Part shown: positions 11,668-24,395 of the stretch, piece after piece
How positions within the stretch are numbered: the first letter of the stretch is position 1
Layout of the letters: each line of letters begins with the position of its first letter
DNA from: Saposhnikovia divaricata
Lineage: Eukaryota > Streptophyta > Magnoliopsida > Apiales > Apiaceae
Length of the DNA stretch: 64,000 nt
Direction of reading: 5' to 3'
Assembly: GCA_036435485.1 (NCBI GenBank)
Contig: CM071601.1
Coordinates: 184,796,939 to 184,860,938 of the forward strand
Program-made: the position numbers and the translations under genes
The notes under the pieces: generated by a model
Told to the model about the DNA's origin: nothing
Databases searched by the model: none
What the model saw: the letters and a program-made list of their open reading frames with translations, nothing else

Positions 11668-12828
11668 ACTGGATTCCATTAAATACAGAGAAGATGTCTG
11701 AGTCATAATCAGAGTATTATGGCATAAGCTTTAAAAGTGATGACATATGTGAATGAAAGTGGAAATGGAAATTGAAAGGAAAAATGTGGAATGGTATTGG
11801 TATAAATGGAATACTGATTGACAAAAAGGGGGGGATTGCAACAAAAAGCGTAAGAGGCTGTGTGCGGCACAGTCCATCACTCAATATTTATTACGGCCCA
11901 AGAGTTGCCGAAGGAGGATGTAGCAGGTAGCCTTCCTCCAGGGTTGATGACCAGGTGGGATCATCCCTTCTAGTAGTAGTAAACAGAGAGCAGGTACGGT
12001 CAGGCGACTGATCATCATCCTACGTATCTGGCGCTAGCAGATATCCCCAAAACTTAAAAGAAAGAATTGATAAATGTTTTCAGATCTGTATTCTGAAAAA
12101 GGAAAATGGTATGAAATGATGGAATTGTTTTTACAGTAAGAAGAGACACTGATTTTATATTATTTTTATATAGTTGTTGTATAAAAGGTAATGGAAAGAT
12201 TATATTGAGAGATTTATTTCAAATGTTATATTATCTTGAGACATTATACTGAGAGTTGGTATTGATTATTATCTGGTGATAGAAGAGAAACTGATATTAT
12301 ATGGTTTTATATTTCTTTTCTTATGAAAATAAATAGATGGTGTATTTAATAAATAAAAATTAATTCTTTTCTTAAAGATTATGATGGGTCTTCTGTTTAT
12401 ATATACATATATAAGTTTTCCTTTGATACTAGTTTACAAAATTTATCTTGCTGAGCTATTATAGCTCACTCTTGCTATTTATTTATATAACAGCTAGATC
12501 AGGTGTCGAAACGTCGCACTGCAACCCGGAAGAGGGTAATGGGGAAGTCTACCTTATGAGAAAGTATCGACACCTGTTCTCAGGGTAGTATATACTTTTA
12601 TATGGGTGTAATAGATGGTATTCTGGGATTGTAATAATAGTTTATCTTTAACTGCTATCATTAATGGATGTTGTTCTCTGAGCATATGACTGGTGTGTGT
12701 GATGATATTAGTGTGGGGTCATTTGTGTGAGTATTAAATAGTAAAAAAAAACCCAGGAGATATTGTTAATAAATGGAAATTGGAGTATGATGGCCAGGAT
12801 TCCTGACCCCGGATCTGGGGCTGTCACA
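9056..12828 (+). repeat. Tekay-type LTR, 3.77 kb, shared by two internal regions
   Basis: The block starts TGTAATAACCC right after a polypurine tract and ends GGGGCTGTCACA right before a PBS, so both edges are defined by function. It serves as 3' LTR for the DNA on its left and 5' LTR for the DNA on its right. Its last 2.6 kb (from about 10222) are repeated at 15257-17798. It contains a (TA)n-(TG)n microsatellite at about 11611-11668. No conserved coding sequence was seen; short open frames such as 11156-11446 are not conserved in the other copy, which has a deletion there. Confidence 0.85.
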
Positions 12829-12830
12829 GA

Positions 12831-12842
12831 TGGTATCAGAGC
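12831..12842 (+). other. gypsy primer binding site
   Basis: TGGTATCAGAGC follows the LTR end by two bases, matching the initiator-Met tRNA complement used by Tekay chromoviruses. It shows that a second element begins here in the same orientation. Confidence 0.85.
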
Positions 12843-14256
12843 TAAGAGTCATATTGCTCAGGAACAAAAGTGATAATAATATACACATATAGATATATAT
12901 ATGTAATGATTTAAAATATGAACTCACATCGAGTTCAAGGGTGGTTTATCGAACGAAGCGTTTATTCTAAGTAGGGATTATAATTTTATAGATTATTACT
13001 AATAAAAGTTTATGTTTTAGTATAGGGAGAGGAGATTGGTGAGCCAAAGTTAAGGGTATTTAAAGTCTTCTTGTGTTTAAGAGAGTTTGAAGAAATATTG
13101 TAAGTGGATTGGTGAACAGACACTGATTTTTTCAATTGATTGTGGAGATGAAATGGTGAAACTGAGATTTATCGGTAAAGCCAAGATATACCTTTAGGAC
13201 CAAGACAGACTGAGAAATTCCGAGATTGACTTAAATGAAAAGGTTATTATGCTAAAAGTGTTAAGTTTATGTAGCACACGGGATCGGTATGGGAAAGGGA
13301 ATACTGTACTTGATGTATCGGGTAGTGTACGTTAGATAACCTCGTGAGTATACGAGATATGTTAGAATATGCAATTTAGAAGTATAGTTTGAAGGGTCCT
13401 TAATACCAGAGCAGTGTCAGGTCAAGATGATCAATATTACGAAAGTATATCGATTAGAAGGTTGTGTTCTATTATGTATCAAGGCAGAGAGTATCGAGCC
13501 AAGTCACGACTAAGTAAATGAAGATAATTGGGAATAGCAGACGAAAGGTTAAGGCTACATGGTGAGTGCCAAATTTAAGAAATTTTGGAGGGTACGCAGT
13601 CCAAGATATAAATAGTATTTAAGGAAAACCTTCCATTATTTGGATTTTCAATTGGGCAGAGACTATTTTCAAGCTCCTAAAGCCCTGCTAAATTATATTA
13701 TTGAGTTTCAAATTTTCCTCTACTAATGGGTAATTATTCATTAAGTGCCGGTATCTTTTAAAAAAAAAACTTTCTGGTACCCTTGGGGATGTGTTACAAA
13801 ATTTTATTTTATCTATCTTATTCAAAATATTCCTCTAAGATTACTTTCGGAAGATGGTATTGATCATTTTGGATTTAAAATTTTCTTTGTATTTTTACTA
13901 CAACTAAGAGGAACAATCCTATATGTATACACAAGGACGATCTGTCTGTGTGATTGAAAGTCGGAGGGGACGCCCTCACTTGTGTGACATACGGGTTCTT
14001 CCATCATATTGATTTCTCAAATATTCTTTTGTTTCGAATAAAGGTTATTTAAAACTCTTAATTTTATAAATTATTGTGGGACCCTTGCTTGTTTCTGGGT
14101 TCGTTTCAATTCAAAGTGTCTTAAATTCTATTAATTGTTTTGAATACAGAAGATTTCATTAATGGATAGAAACAATGTTTATAGTATATGTGATTATACG
14201 AGGAAACTCGAGATTCCAAGGGAAACTTCGTTAAGAGATAATTAGAGCTAGAAGCG
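12843..14256 (+). mobile_element. non-coding internal region of Tekay derivative
   Basis: About 1.4 kb between the PBS and the second copy of the 3' internal region. No gag, protease or RT motif could be read in any frame and stops are frequent. By size and position this replaces the normal gag-pol of about 4.5 kb, so the element is a large non-coding derivative (LARD-like). Confidence 0.6.
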
Positions 14257-15256
14257 TTTCAATATAAGAGATGAAGGAATTTCGTGAGAATAAATGGGTA
14301 TATTTGATGATTAGTAAGAGAAAAGAATATGAGGAATTTTAAGGTATAATTGAGATTTACTATTGAGAGTAAGGTGTATTTTGAGGATAGAGTCAGAATA
14401 AGGATAAACAAAGGAAGTGGGGATAATTAATGAAGGATTCGAGGTGCAATAACTTTTAGTGGGGGAAGGCCAATATTGTGACGAATACCGTAAGTAGCAG
14501 AGAGAGATTAAAGATGTTAATTATTCAAAGGATTAATCCAAAAAGGTGTAAATGAGTAAAACTCGAGGTAAAGATTTTAATGAGAATAACAAAGGGAAAT
14601 TTCAGAGGTGGAGTAGATAATATATAATGAAGGAACTAAGGTGGATCAGCAAGATGTAAAGAGTGTATAGTGAACAATAGACATATGGGATAAGGTATCC
14701 GGAGGAAATTACAGGTACGCTCTAATTTAACTATTTAAGCGTAAATGTTTAGTTAGGGATCGACTAAGTCAATGAATGGTGTAGGTAGGTTGACAATCTA
14801 GATAAGGAAAATCAATATCTGTTAAGGGTCAGAGAACTCTATAAAAAGGAGATTAAGAGTATTGGGGAAAGTGCGAGAATATTTTTCAAGGATGAAAGGA
14901 AAGTATATGTTTGTATAAGTACGAACAGGAAATATACATTAAAAATAATATTTTCTTACAATTGTTTCAAGAAATATTAGTAGAATTTATTTTCTTGAAA
15001 ATTTTACAGAGGTGAGATATAGGAATATTGAGGTGTTAATATTTATGTCATGATAGAGATCAAAATATAGCCAAACCATAGTGAGATACACTACCATACA
15101 TGAAAGGCCAATGTGGTGGCCGAGGCAATAGTAAAAAGGGAGGAGAAAGAGGAGATATTATAGAATGATCAAATACAGGAAGAGATTGGCAAAGGAAGAT
15201 AATGAAAGAACTATTATTGATAAGCTAAATGGCATATTGGTGAATGACATGCAAGG
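14257..15256 (+). repeat. Tekay internal region, copy 2
   Basis: Nearly identical to 7907-8906, starting at the shared sequence tcaatataagaga. It repeats the RNase H end motif KANVVAEAIVKREEKEE at about 15085-15160. It breaks off near 15256, before the chromodomain piece, the polypurine tract and the first 1.17 kb of the LTR. The joint at about 15256 fuses internal DNA to LTR DNA. Confidence 0.8.
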
Positions 15257-16587
15257 TTACAAGCTTACCCAAGGCTGTACATGGACTATACAAGGTTTAG
15301 AAAGCTATTACACACATCAAGGAAGGTAACAATCGTTGGAAATCCTAGCTTTTACGTTGAGTTTAGTGGTTTAGTGAGTTATAAAGCTTTGATGCATGTT
15401 TAGGACCTTAGATTTATGATTGGGCTTGATTGATTGTCACAAATGGTATCCTAGTAGCATAGGCAGTGGATACCCTTTGTTAAATGTTAAATTTGAGGTA
15501 TGAGTTGTTTGGAGTGGATGGTATGATATTTGGAGTATTTGGATTTTTGGATTATTCGATTTATAGCCGTCGTAATGACGAATTGTTGTTGAGGCTTAAA
15601 ACAGTAGGCACCCGAGACACATACCCTATGTAAATGTTGAACCACTGCCTAGAACTTGTAGATCTTGTTTCATAGATCATTTTGGTGAAAGCCTTGTAGC
15701 ATTTTGATTTACGGTTTAGGAGAAATGGCCAAATTCGTAAAAGTGGTTCGATCGCCTAAGTGCTAAGTTCATGACTTCAATTGAACCCCTTAATGGTATG
15801 ATTTTGGTGGAGAATAAAGTTTATTAAATACTAGATATCATAAGGGGTATGTGTGCGAAGGAATCACCTCGAAAGAGTAAACGGTTGATTTTATAGAAAA
15901 GTTTAAGCCGAGGTCGCGTAAGTGAAAACCACTGAAAACTGAGAAAACGTAATTGTGTCAACTTTGAGGCTATAATTACCATACTTAAACATCTTTAAAT
16001 GTTATGAAATTTTGGGACAATATAGTAGGATGAATAGAGAGTCAAACCCCACTAACCTTGTGTCAAAATTGGAAATTTACAATTTATGAGAAATTTTACG
16101 GTCGAGTGTGGTCAATAAGGAATCCCAAAGGAAATGGTGTAAATCGCTAAAACTTTGATTGAGTCTAAGAATGGTTAAGTTCTTGGAACTTCTGGAGTAT
16201 GAATGATATGGTATTATTATATAAGGGTTAGGAGGTTAAGTGGAATATATTCTAACGATGATCCTTTTCGTGTCTATTTACTTTGGAAAATTATTTACCT
16301 TCAAAGAAAGATGATTTCATGGAATATATATGTGATCCTATTGTTACTATATTGTTGAGAATTTACTTCCTGATTTTGGGAATTAAAGAGAGATGGATAT
16401 GGATATGCAGATATGATTATGCATAAAGTGAACATGCTTTATGATTAAAAGAATATGAAAGAATGGTATCAGTTGTTATCTAGGGTTATATGATTTATAA
16501 TATTATGTTAAAAATATTCTTTTTAAATATTGTGATTTAATAAATATTATTTGATTATTATTTACTATTTCTAAAAAAAAGGATGGA

Positions 16588-16631
<44 letters not shown>

Positions 16632-17798
16632 TGTACTGGATTCCATTAAATACAGAGAAGATGTCTGAGTCATAATCAGAGTATTATGGCATAAGCTTTA
16701 AAAGTGATGACATATGTGAATGAAAGTGGAAATGGAAATTTAAAGGAAAAATGTGGAATGGTATTGGTATAAATGGAATACTGATTGACAAAAAGGGAGG
16801 ATTGCAACAAAAAGCGTAAGAGGCTGTGTGCGGCACAGTCCAGCACTCAATATTTATTACGGCCCAAGAGTTGCCGAAGGAGGATGTAGCAGGTAGCCTT
16901 CCTCCAGGGTTGATGACCAGGTGGGATCATCCCTTCTACTAGTAGTAAACAGAGAGCAGGTACGGTCAGGCGACTGATCATCGTCCTACGTATCTGGCGC
17001 TAGCAGATATCCCCAAAATTTAAAAGAAAGAATTGATAATGGTTTTCAGATCTGTATTCTGAAAAAGGAAAATGGTATGAAATGATGGAATTGTTTTTAC
17101 AGTAAGAAGAGAAACTGATTTTATATTATTTTTATATAGTTGTTGTATAAAAGGTAATGGAAAGATTATATTGAGAGATTTATTTCAAATGTTATATTAT
17201 CTTGAGACATTGTACTGAGAGGTGGTATTGATTATTATCTGGTGATAGAAGAGAAACTGATATTATATGGTTTTATATTTCTTTTCTTATGAAAATAAAT
17301 AGATGGTGTATTTAATAAATAAAAATTAATTCTTTTCTTAAAGATTATGATGGGTCTTCTATTTATATATACATATATAAGTTTTCCTTTGATACTAGTT
17401 TACAAATTTATCTTGCTGAGCTGTTATAGCTCACTCTTGCTATTTATTTATATAACAGCTAGATCAGGTGCCGAAACGTCGCAGTGCAACCCGGAAGAGG
17501 GTAAAGGGGAAGTCTACCTTATGAGAAAGTATCAAAACCTGTTCTCAAGGTAGTATATACTTTTATATGGGTGTAATAGATGGTATTCTGGGATTGCAAT
17601 AATAGTTTATCTTTAAATGCTATCATTAATGGATGTTGTTCTCTGAGCATATGACTGGTGTGTGTGATGATATTAGTGTGAGGTCATTTGTGTAAGTATT
17701 AAAAAGTAAAAAAAAAAAAAGCCCAAGAGATATTGTTAATAAATGGAAATTGGAGTATGATGGCCCGGATTCCTGACCCCGGATCTGGGGCTGTCACA
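15257..17798 (+). repeat. Tekay-type 3' LTR, 5'-truncated
   Basis: Matches 10222-12828 almost throughout and ends with the same GGGGCTGTCACA. It lacks the first 1.17 kb of the LTR and also about 67 bp corresponding to 11235-11301; that inner deletion is bordered by the short direct repeat CTAT. A (TA)n tract sits at about 16597-16629. No PBS follows, so this is the right end of the element cluster. Confidence 0.8.
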
Positions 17799-18520
17799 TC
17801 TCATTTTCCTTTAGAGAGAATTAGAGAGCTAAAATTTGTCCCCTCTCAAGGTGCTTACGTATCCTTTATATAGGAATCAAGCTCACGTAGTTCTAATGCT
17901 AAGCTGGTTCTACTTGACCAGCTATACGGGGAAGGCGAATTCATGTTGGGCTCAAGTTCCTTTGGAGCTTACCACAAATTGGTTAGCTAAGTAGAATAGA
18001 ACTCGAGTTCGTATCCTACTATAAATCTAACGTCTATTAGAGGCAATCTAGGATCAACTGCGTCCTAGAAGTATACTCCAATAATAAATCTATATCTATC
18101 TAGATGGCTTCTAGATCTTTCTGTCGGCTAATCTTCGGAACCTGGTGCTCAGGAACCTATATCTCAGGAGCCTGTTTCTCAGGAACCTCCTTATTTCGGG
18201 ACCTGTCGCTCAGGAACCTCTCTATAGGCATCTGTACCTACACAAATAACAAACTTATTAGGATGGAAAGCTTTTTTTGTGTCTTCACATGTTTCTGGCT
18301 GTCTCTGTGGCTGTTGCTAGGCTGACTTGAACTACCACTTATAATCTGCTCAGCTTCTTGTCCTTTAGGAACCTCCTGATACTCGTGGTTTCTTGATCAC
18401 CTCTCTTTCTGATGCTCATTTCTTCATATCTAATCTTCATGGCTTGTACTGGATTGGACCATATAGCTTAATGGGCCTAAATTCAGCCCATAGTGATTTT
18501 GGGCACAACAACTAGTACTA
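17799..18520 (+). repeat. unclassified repeat-like stretch, possible LTR remnant
   Basis: No gene. It contains a TATA-like cctttatatagg at about 17872 and short degenerate repeats of the form ctcaggaacct (about 18140-18230), and ends gggcacaacaac near 18515, all of which would suit a decayed LTR. No partner copy, PBS or TSD was found, so the identity is open. Confidence 0.3.
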
Positions 18521-18539
18521 GTTAGAATAGTAGTGATCT

Positions 18540-18805
18540 ACTAAGATCTTCAACCAAATTAATTGTTCGCGAATAGCTCGAGCTCGAATCAAGCTTGGCT
18601 CGGCTCGCGGCTATTCGTGAACAACTCGAGTGCGATTCGGTTAGGTCAAAATTCGGCTCGGTTCGTTAAGAAATCAGCTCGATTCGTTAAGATCAAAACT
18701 CGGCTCGGTTCGTTTAGGTCAAAGCTCAGCTTGGTTCGTTAAGGTCAAAGCTCAGCTCGGTTCAATCAAAGCTCGGCTCGGCTCGGCTCGTGAACAACCC
18801 TAGTT
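18540..18805. repeat. GCTCGGCTCG-type degenerate repeat
   Basis: A GC-richer block made of drifting copies of ggctcggttcgttaaggtcaaa (period about 30) between AT-rich flanks. It resembles a second short block at about 55195-55325 (ctcgagttcgaac, cgagttgatccgag). Such biased repeats occur inside some plant DNA transposons; no termini were found here. Confidence 0.4.
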
Positions 18806-21800
18806 GAACTTGATAGCTGATATTAGTCTTACCTGACAACTTTACTTTGAGCTATATAACGCCATTATAGTAAAACGGTGATATATTTTGTTTTATCCAT
18901 ACGCGTTTTCCTTTACTTTTGTTTTTTTATATCAATAATGCATGTATTTATGATCACTATTAGCTACAATCGGTACAGTTTTATTATTATTGATAGTGCT
19001 TATTTTATTTAAATTTATGAATAAAATAGAAAATAGGTATTTATAGTGATTTATGTGTATTCATAGTGCTTATTTCATTAATGCTTATTTTTTTTATTAT
19101 TTTATTCAATTATGCTTATTTTATTTTATTTTATTTTATCTTAGACGATGATATTTGTGCTTATTTTAGTTTATCCACCGGGCTTAGTTATAGGTAATTA
19201 TGTAGGACATATTAATATAAGTTTCATGCTATATTTTATAGTTTAGGTGGTGATTCTACAATTATTTCAATCTGTTTTGCAACATTTTAGAATTTAAAAT
19301 AACCATGATAACAGGTAATTAATTTTGTAGTACATATATGAAATTTCCTGTCCTATTTTATAGTTTAAGTGGCGTTTCTAAAATCATCTCAAATTATTTT
19401 GTAATATTTTAGAATTTTAAATACTAATTAATAAAAAAATAATTTTTAACATAGTAAAAGTAGAATATTTATTCAAATTTATAAAGGAGAAGAGTTTGAA
19501 TTTATAGTGAAGACACACAAATAAACGTTTGATTAGAAATAAAATAAATGTTCGAATTTATAAAGGAGAATAATTTTAATTTATAAGTAAGACATATATT
19601 TAAAAAATCTGTTAAAAGTAAAATAGGTATTCGAATTATTAAAGGAGAATATTTCGAATTTTTAAAAAATACATATACTTAAAAGTTCTATTGGAAGTAG
19701 AATGTGTGTCTATAAGACATAATTAAAAGTTTTATTTTTGGATAAAAGTTTTAGTTTTGGAAGTAGAGTATGTATGTGAATTTGTGACGGAGAAGAGTTT
19801 GAATTTAACAAAAAGACATATAACTAAAAATTTATTAAAAATAGGTGTTTGAAATATTTAGAAGAAAAGAGTTTATAGAGTTCGAGTTTATAGAAAATAT
19901 GTACAATCATAAAAAAGAAATTTTATTGGAAGTATAATAAGAGAGCATTGAGATGACATCTTTTACGATTTTTTAAAATTATTTATCTTTATTTTTAGAA
20001 TACTTTATTGTAAATATTTTAATTAAAGTTAATTGTACTTGCATTAGGAGAATATATCCATAAATTTAATATTATTTGCATATCGAAAAGTCTTCGTATT
20101 TAAAAAAATGATATTAGCTTAAAAGAATGACATTTCAATGAAGGAACTTGCATTAGGAGAATATATCAATAAGTTTAATATTATTTGCATACCGAAAAGT
20201 CTTCGTATTTAAAAAGAAAAAAATTGATGTTAGCATAAAAGAATGACATTTCAATGAGGGAACCATAAATTTTCTCTTTGGGTCTATATAAACCTAAAAT
20301 CTAAAGTATAATTTCACCATTTTATCAATTTAACAATGTATGATTTATATTTTTTTTATCCAGATAGTAATAATTTATTTTTTAATTTCATAAAAAAATT
20401 GAATGGATCATTACTAGGTTTGTATATGCACAGTGATGCTTCTATTATATTGGAATTCTAATATAAGTGTTTTTCAATTAATTTTGTTGGATAAAAAATT
20501 TCACGTACAAACCGATACATTCATACATTTATTCGATTTTGGTATAATTATATTTTTATGTATCTTGGTGTATGTATGTTGGCTAATCAATATTTTTTAT
20601 AAGCACATATATGCATGTATATATTTTTGTGATAATACCTTTTAATTTTTTTTTTAATTTTACGTTGTTTAGAATTTTTTTTAGAGTGTGCACGATAAGA
20701 TTAGTCTCCATTCTTACAAATTTGTGATAAATTATAATTATGTTCTAGGTTTGATCTTTTAATGTGTTTGAAATAATCTTGCGAATGTATCTTATAACTT
20801 CTACTTTTAGTTTGATTTTTAATTTTTCAAGTTTTTTTTCATACGAGATATTAAGTTTGAGCACTTTTTATAATAATAGATTTACTTTCTTTTGTGATCG
20901 CTTATTTAGTTACATTTTGACTTGATTTCAATTTTAATTATTTGTTTAAATTTGAAATTAGTATACTTTAAATGGTAAGAAACAAATTTTGTTGTCATAT
21001 TCAACAGATTTTTCGGGTCAAAAGTTTATATAAAAACAATACGGTAGCATATTTAATCTAATATTGATCAAATTTAATTTTTAATTGTCTAAAAGTTTTG
21101 TAATTTTAAATATTTGTAATAATTTATTTTTAACATCTTTAAAATACAAAAAGTATTTGAATTTACAGGTAAAGAGAATATGATTCTATAAAAAACACAC
21201 GTAATTCAGAAATTCATATGACATATTTAAAGGATAAAAGGTATTTGAAATTATAGAAAATAAAAATTAATAGGAAAGGGTTGGATTTATAAAAAACAAT
21301 TAAAATTTATTGAGAAGTCATCTAATTAAAAAAAGAATTACATTTGATAAAAAATAAGAACTTTTTTTTTACATATTTGAACTAGAAAAGGATTTCAAAT
21401 TTATAAAATAAAAAATAGGTGTTCGTTCAAATATTAGAAGTCCTTAATTTTGAATTTTTCTTTTATATTAATTGTACTTGCATTAGAAAAATATATCCAT
21501 AAATCTAATATTATTCCTACCACGAAAAGTCTTCGTGTTTAAAAAAAAAATTGATGTGTTAACATAATAGAAAGACATTCCCATGCAGAAATCATAAATA
21601 AATACAGGAATATCTATCACATATAGAAACAATAAGATGTATTTCATATATTAAAACTCCATAAATATTAAATATTAGAAAGTTTAAAATATAAAAATTG
21701 GAATTCACTCATTTGTTTAGATTTTAACTTTTAAAGAATAATTTATCATATAAGATAAGTATCATCAATAGTACATAATGAAAGAATTTCGATTCCAAAT

Positions 21801-22143
21801 GAGATCGGCTCGAAATATATTTAACGGAATTGCGGCTCACTAGAAAATATCGTATTAATTATTAGAATTTGATATTGATATTATAAATTTCATTTTTAGG
21901 ATTCAATTTTTGTGGATAAAAATAATTTTTCAAGTCTTTATAATATATGTAAAAGTTGGATTTCGATTTTATAACAAAAGAGCGGTTCAATAGAAGTACC
22001 ATATTTAAAGATAGAGTGTTTCGTCACACAGAACCGTGTTAACTTCTAAAGTTTATATCGATGATATAAATAAGATGAATCTATAATAAAAAAAAAATTA
22101 CAAAAATTATAACGTCGCAACGAAGAGCGACTTTAACGACTAG
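18806..22143 (+). mobile_element. AT-rich non-coding DNA ending in a Helitron 3' terminus
   Basis: No gene was seen in this 3.3 kb. The right end has the hallmark of a Helitron: a short stem (gtcgc ... gcgac, 22114-22131) followed 8 bp later by CTAG at 22140-22143 and then T. The matching 5' TC end was not located, so the left limit is arbitrary. The interior contains many drifting copies of a gaatttataaaggagaa-like unit (about 19440-19930 and 21120-21420). Confidence 0.5.
20037..20262. repeat. 109-bp tandem duplication
   Basis: The unit beginning acttgcattaggagaatata occurs at 20037 and again at 20146, with a third, diverged copy at about 21476-21590. It lies in the Helitron-associated AT-rich block and contains no gene. 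Confidence 0.75.
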
Positions 22144-22151
22144 TATATTGT

Positions 22152-22400
22152 ATGAAGTGGAATCAGCAACAAGGAAGTTTCTTCAAGGCACTACAAATGG
22201 TGAACTCATGAGCTGCTATTCATATACATGTAAGAATTTTTAAGGAAATTTTTAAGAAAATTTATTTTCATTTATTCTTGAAAAATACTACATCTATTTC
22301 TTCATTGTTTTTTCCCCTTTTTATTGAAAAATCTTTCCAGTTTTAAACAGTTCTACACCATTTTGCACACACGACATTACTTTACATTTGAAATATATAA
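22152..22400 (+). repeat. local duplicate of 24085-25190 (gene fragment plus flank)
   Basis: 22155-22226 repeats a coding-like segment found again at 24088-24160 (gaatcagcaacaaggaagtt...). 22229-22400 repeats the AT-rich flank found again at about 24846-25190 (gcacacacgacattactttac). In this copy the two parts are adjacent; in the other they are separated by 700 bp. It is a duplication with later deletion or insertion. Confidence 0.7.
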
Positions 22401-22633
22401 ACAAAGCAAAAGATATTTTACGACATTACTTTACGACATTATTTCGTGAATAAGTTTAGTAATTGAGCGATATACGATGAACTTCATTACCGTTGCATAA
22501 ACAAATTCGATAAATAATCTCGTTAAATAATACATGTTTGATTATTCGAATATACTCTCGAAACTCTTATGAATTGTACACCATTATTAGAATATCTTAT
22601 ATAGATATTATAATTGTTTATTTTATAATTTTG

Positions 22634-22665
<32 letters not shown>
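22634..22665. repeat. (CAA)n microsatellite
   Basis: A run of about ten CAA/ACA units. Because plant SINEs of the TS type end in (TTG)n, it could be the tail of an antisense SINE, but no SINE body was recognised next to it. Confidence 0.7.
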
Positions 22666-22715
22666 GTCTGTATCTTCCCATCAAATATTTAGTGCATTGC
22701 ATTGATTGAAAAAAC

Positions 22716-23720
22716 TTGGGATGTTTTGATCACAGGGGATAGGTTTGTTGAAGATTACCTAGTTCGTTATGTTCGGGAAGATCACGACAACATCATAGTT
22801 CATAGATATCAAATTTCAATGTTGTTCCATGATAAAGAGAGTATAATGTCCATCGACTAAGTCGTTGCAAGTTGTTGGCTGTGTCAGAGGTATTGTTTGT
22901 CTCCGTCATGGGCTCAAGTATTCTTTATGGAACCCCGCACTTCATAAATCTGTTGAGTTTTCTACTCCCGACCTGGACTTTCTTGGTATGTTAAATAAAC
23001 CTTTTCTTGATCTTACTAGTCCTATGGGCTTGGTTTTGATCCTATAAAGAATGAATATAAGGTAGTAGTGTGTTATAAATTGGATAGCTTAGCTGATCTT
23101 GGGATGGTTTACTTGACTTTGATATTCCTGATTCTTTGTTGGATTGCGTATATTTTGGATCGTACATCTCCCTGTGTAACTACAAATTGATGTCCATATT
23201 GAGCTAATTGGTTTAGAATTCCAGGCGATCCTAAAGTGTTTCAACACTTACATGTAGTCAAATTTGATGTTTAAGATAATGATTTCAAGTCCCTTCCTCT
23301 GTTTAGCTATCCCGGTTTAGGGGCACCTCATCGATTCATGAAATTAAAAGATAGTCCAACTGTATTGCGTTTTGAATTTGATGACGAGGAAAGTGATCTG
23401 AAGATTGGGGTTTATTGTTTGGACAAAGAGGATGATTCAGGTGTCTGAACTTGCAAGTACAATTTAGGACATATTACTTTGGATGTGTATAATGTAAATT
23501 GGTATTGTTTATAAGGTTTCATATATGGTGTTGAAATAGTTGTGCAAGAGGCTAAGAAGTTTATTGGTACTCCAAGAATTATTAAAGAGCCTGACATGTA
23601 TTTATTATATGAGGCGACGTATCAGAGTGGTGGATTCCCTTCTAGGTTGTGGTTCTGTTGTCGAGAGCCTCAGAGTAGCCTTGTCTCGGTTAGCGATTTT
23701 TTAGTAGTTCGGCTTTAGCA
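22716..23720 (+). pseudogene. F-box-associated-domain-like gene remnant
   Basis: Plus-strand pieces in several frames resemble the C-terminal F-box-associated region of plant F-box proteins. These are a segment with GDRFVEDYLVRYVRED, then CVRGIVCLRHGLKYSLWNPA (the usual ..G..CL......LWNP.. pattern), then a GFDPIKNEYKVVVCYKL trace, and a late segment with SPTVLRFEFDDEESDLKIGVY. Frameshifts and stops separate them and no N-terminal F-box motif was found. If functional, such a protein would be a substrate receptor of SCF ubiquitin ligases; this copy looks dead. Family assignment is by pattern only. Confidence 0.55.
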
Positions 23721-23944
23721 TTCTCACTGCTCGTTTTGAGTGTCGTATGTTTTCTGGTTTTGCAGCTGCAGGGAGTCTGTTTTCTGTGCGGGTCTTTCCG
23801 TGGGATTAGAGCGCATCAAGCTAGGAGTATCATAATCCCTCGCAGATAGGTAGGTCCCATGTGGAGAACGCCATGGGCCACAGGTATGTCATTTGTCCTT
23901 TTCCGTATCATTTCCGCTGTATTTACCACACTCTTTGTATGTTG

Positions 23945-24083
23945 TGCACTCAGCCGAGGGTCTTCACGGAAACAGCCTCCCCGCTCAAAAAGTGGGGGTA
24001 TGGACTGCGTACAACCTACCCTCCCCAGACCCTGCTCTGAGCGGGATATACTGGGTATGTTTGGTTTGGTTTGGTTTGGTTTA
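23945..24083 (+). mobile_element. SINE 3' domain (TS/angiosperm-type)
   Basis: The stretch gccgagggtcttcacggaaac, then ggactgcgtacaacctaccc, then ctccccagaccctgctctgag and gggatatactggg matches the conserved 3' domain of tobacco TS-like SINEs, followed by a (TTTGG)n-like tail at 24060-24080. No tRNA-like head with A and B boxes was found upstream, so the copy appears 5'-truncated or has a diverged head. It separates the F-box-like remnant from the coding-like segment after 24085. Confidence 0.7.
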
Positions 24084-24084
24084 T

Positions 24085-24300
24085 GCGGAATCAGCAACAA
24101 GGAAGTTTCTTCAAGGCACAACAAATGGTGAACTCAGGAGCTGCTATTCATATACACCAACCTTAGTTTTGGTGCCTGGAATGAGCACGGTATACTCACA
24201 TACATACGATCCTGAAATTGGTAGCTGGCCCGTATTTCCATGGCGAATGATTCATTCATTAGAATTCCTATCGAACCAAGAGGAAAGCGAAGATGACTAA
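24085..24300 (+). pseudogene. C-terminal coding fragment of unknown gene
   Basis: An open plus-strand segment encodes SATRKFLQGTTNGELRSCYS, then LVPGMSTVYSHTYDPEIGSW and ends LSNQEESEDD before a TAA at 24298-24300. The open frame runs upstream into the SINE, so the true start is lost. I do not recognise the family. The acidic end and the neighbouring duplicate at 22155 suggest a once-real last exon. It may belong to the F-box-like remnant upstream. Confidence 0.4.
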
Positions 24301-24395
24301 ACATTCGGGATGTATTAGTTATTTGATTTTATAAGTACAAAATTTGAGTAATTTAATTTTTTACATTGTTCTATCCATAAAGGGATATCGATTAA

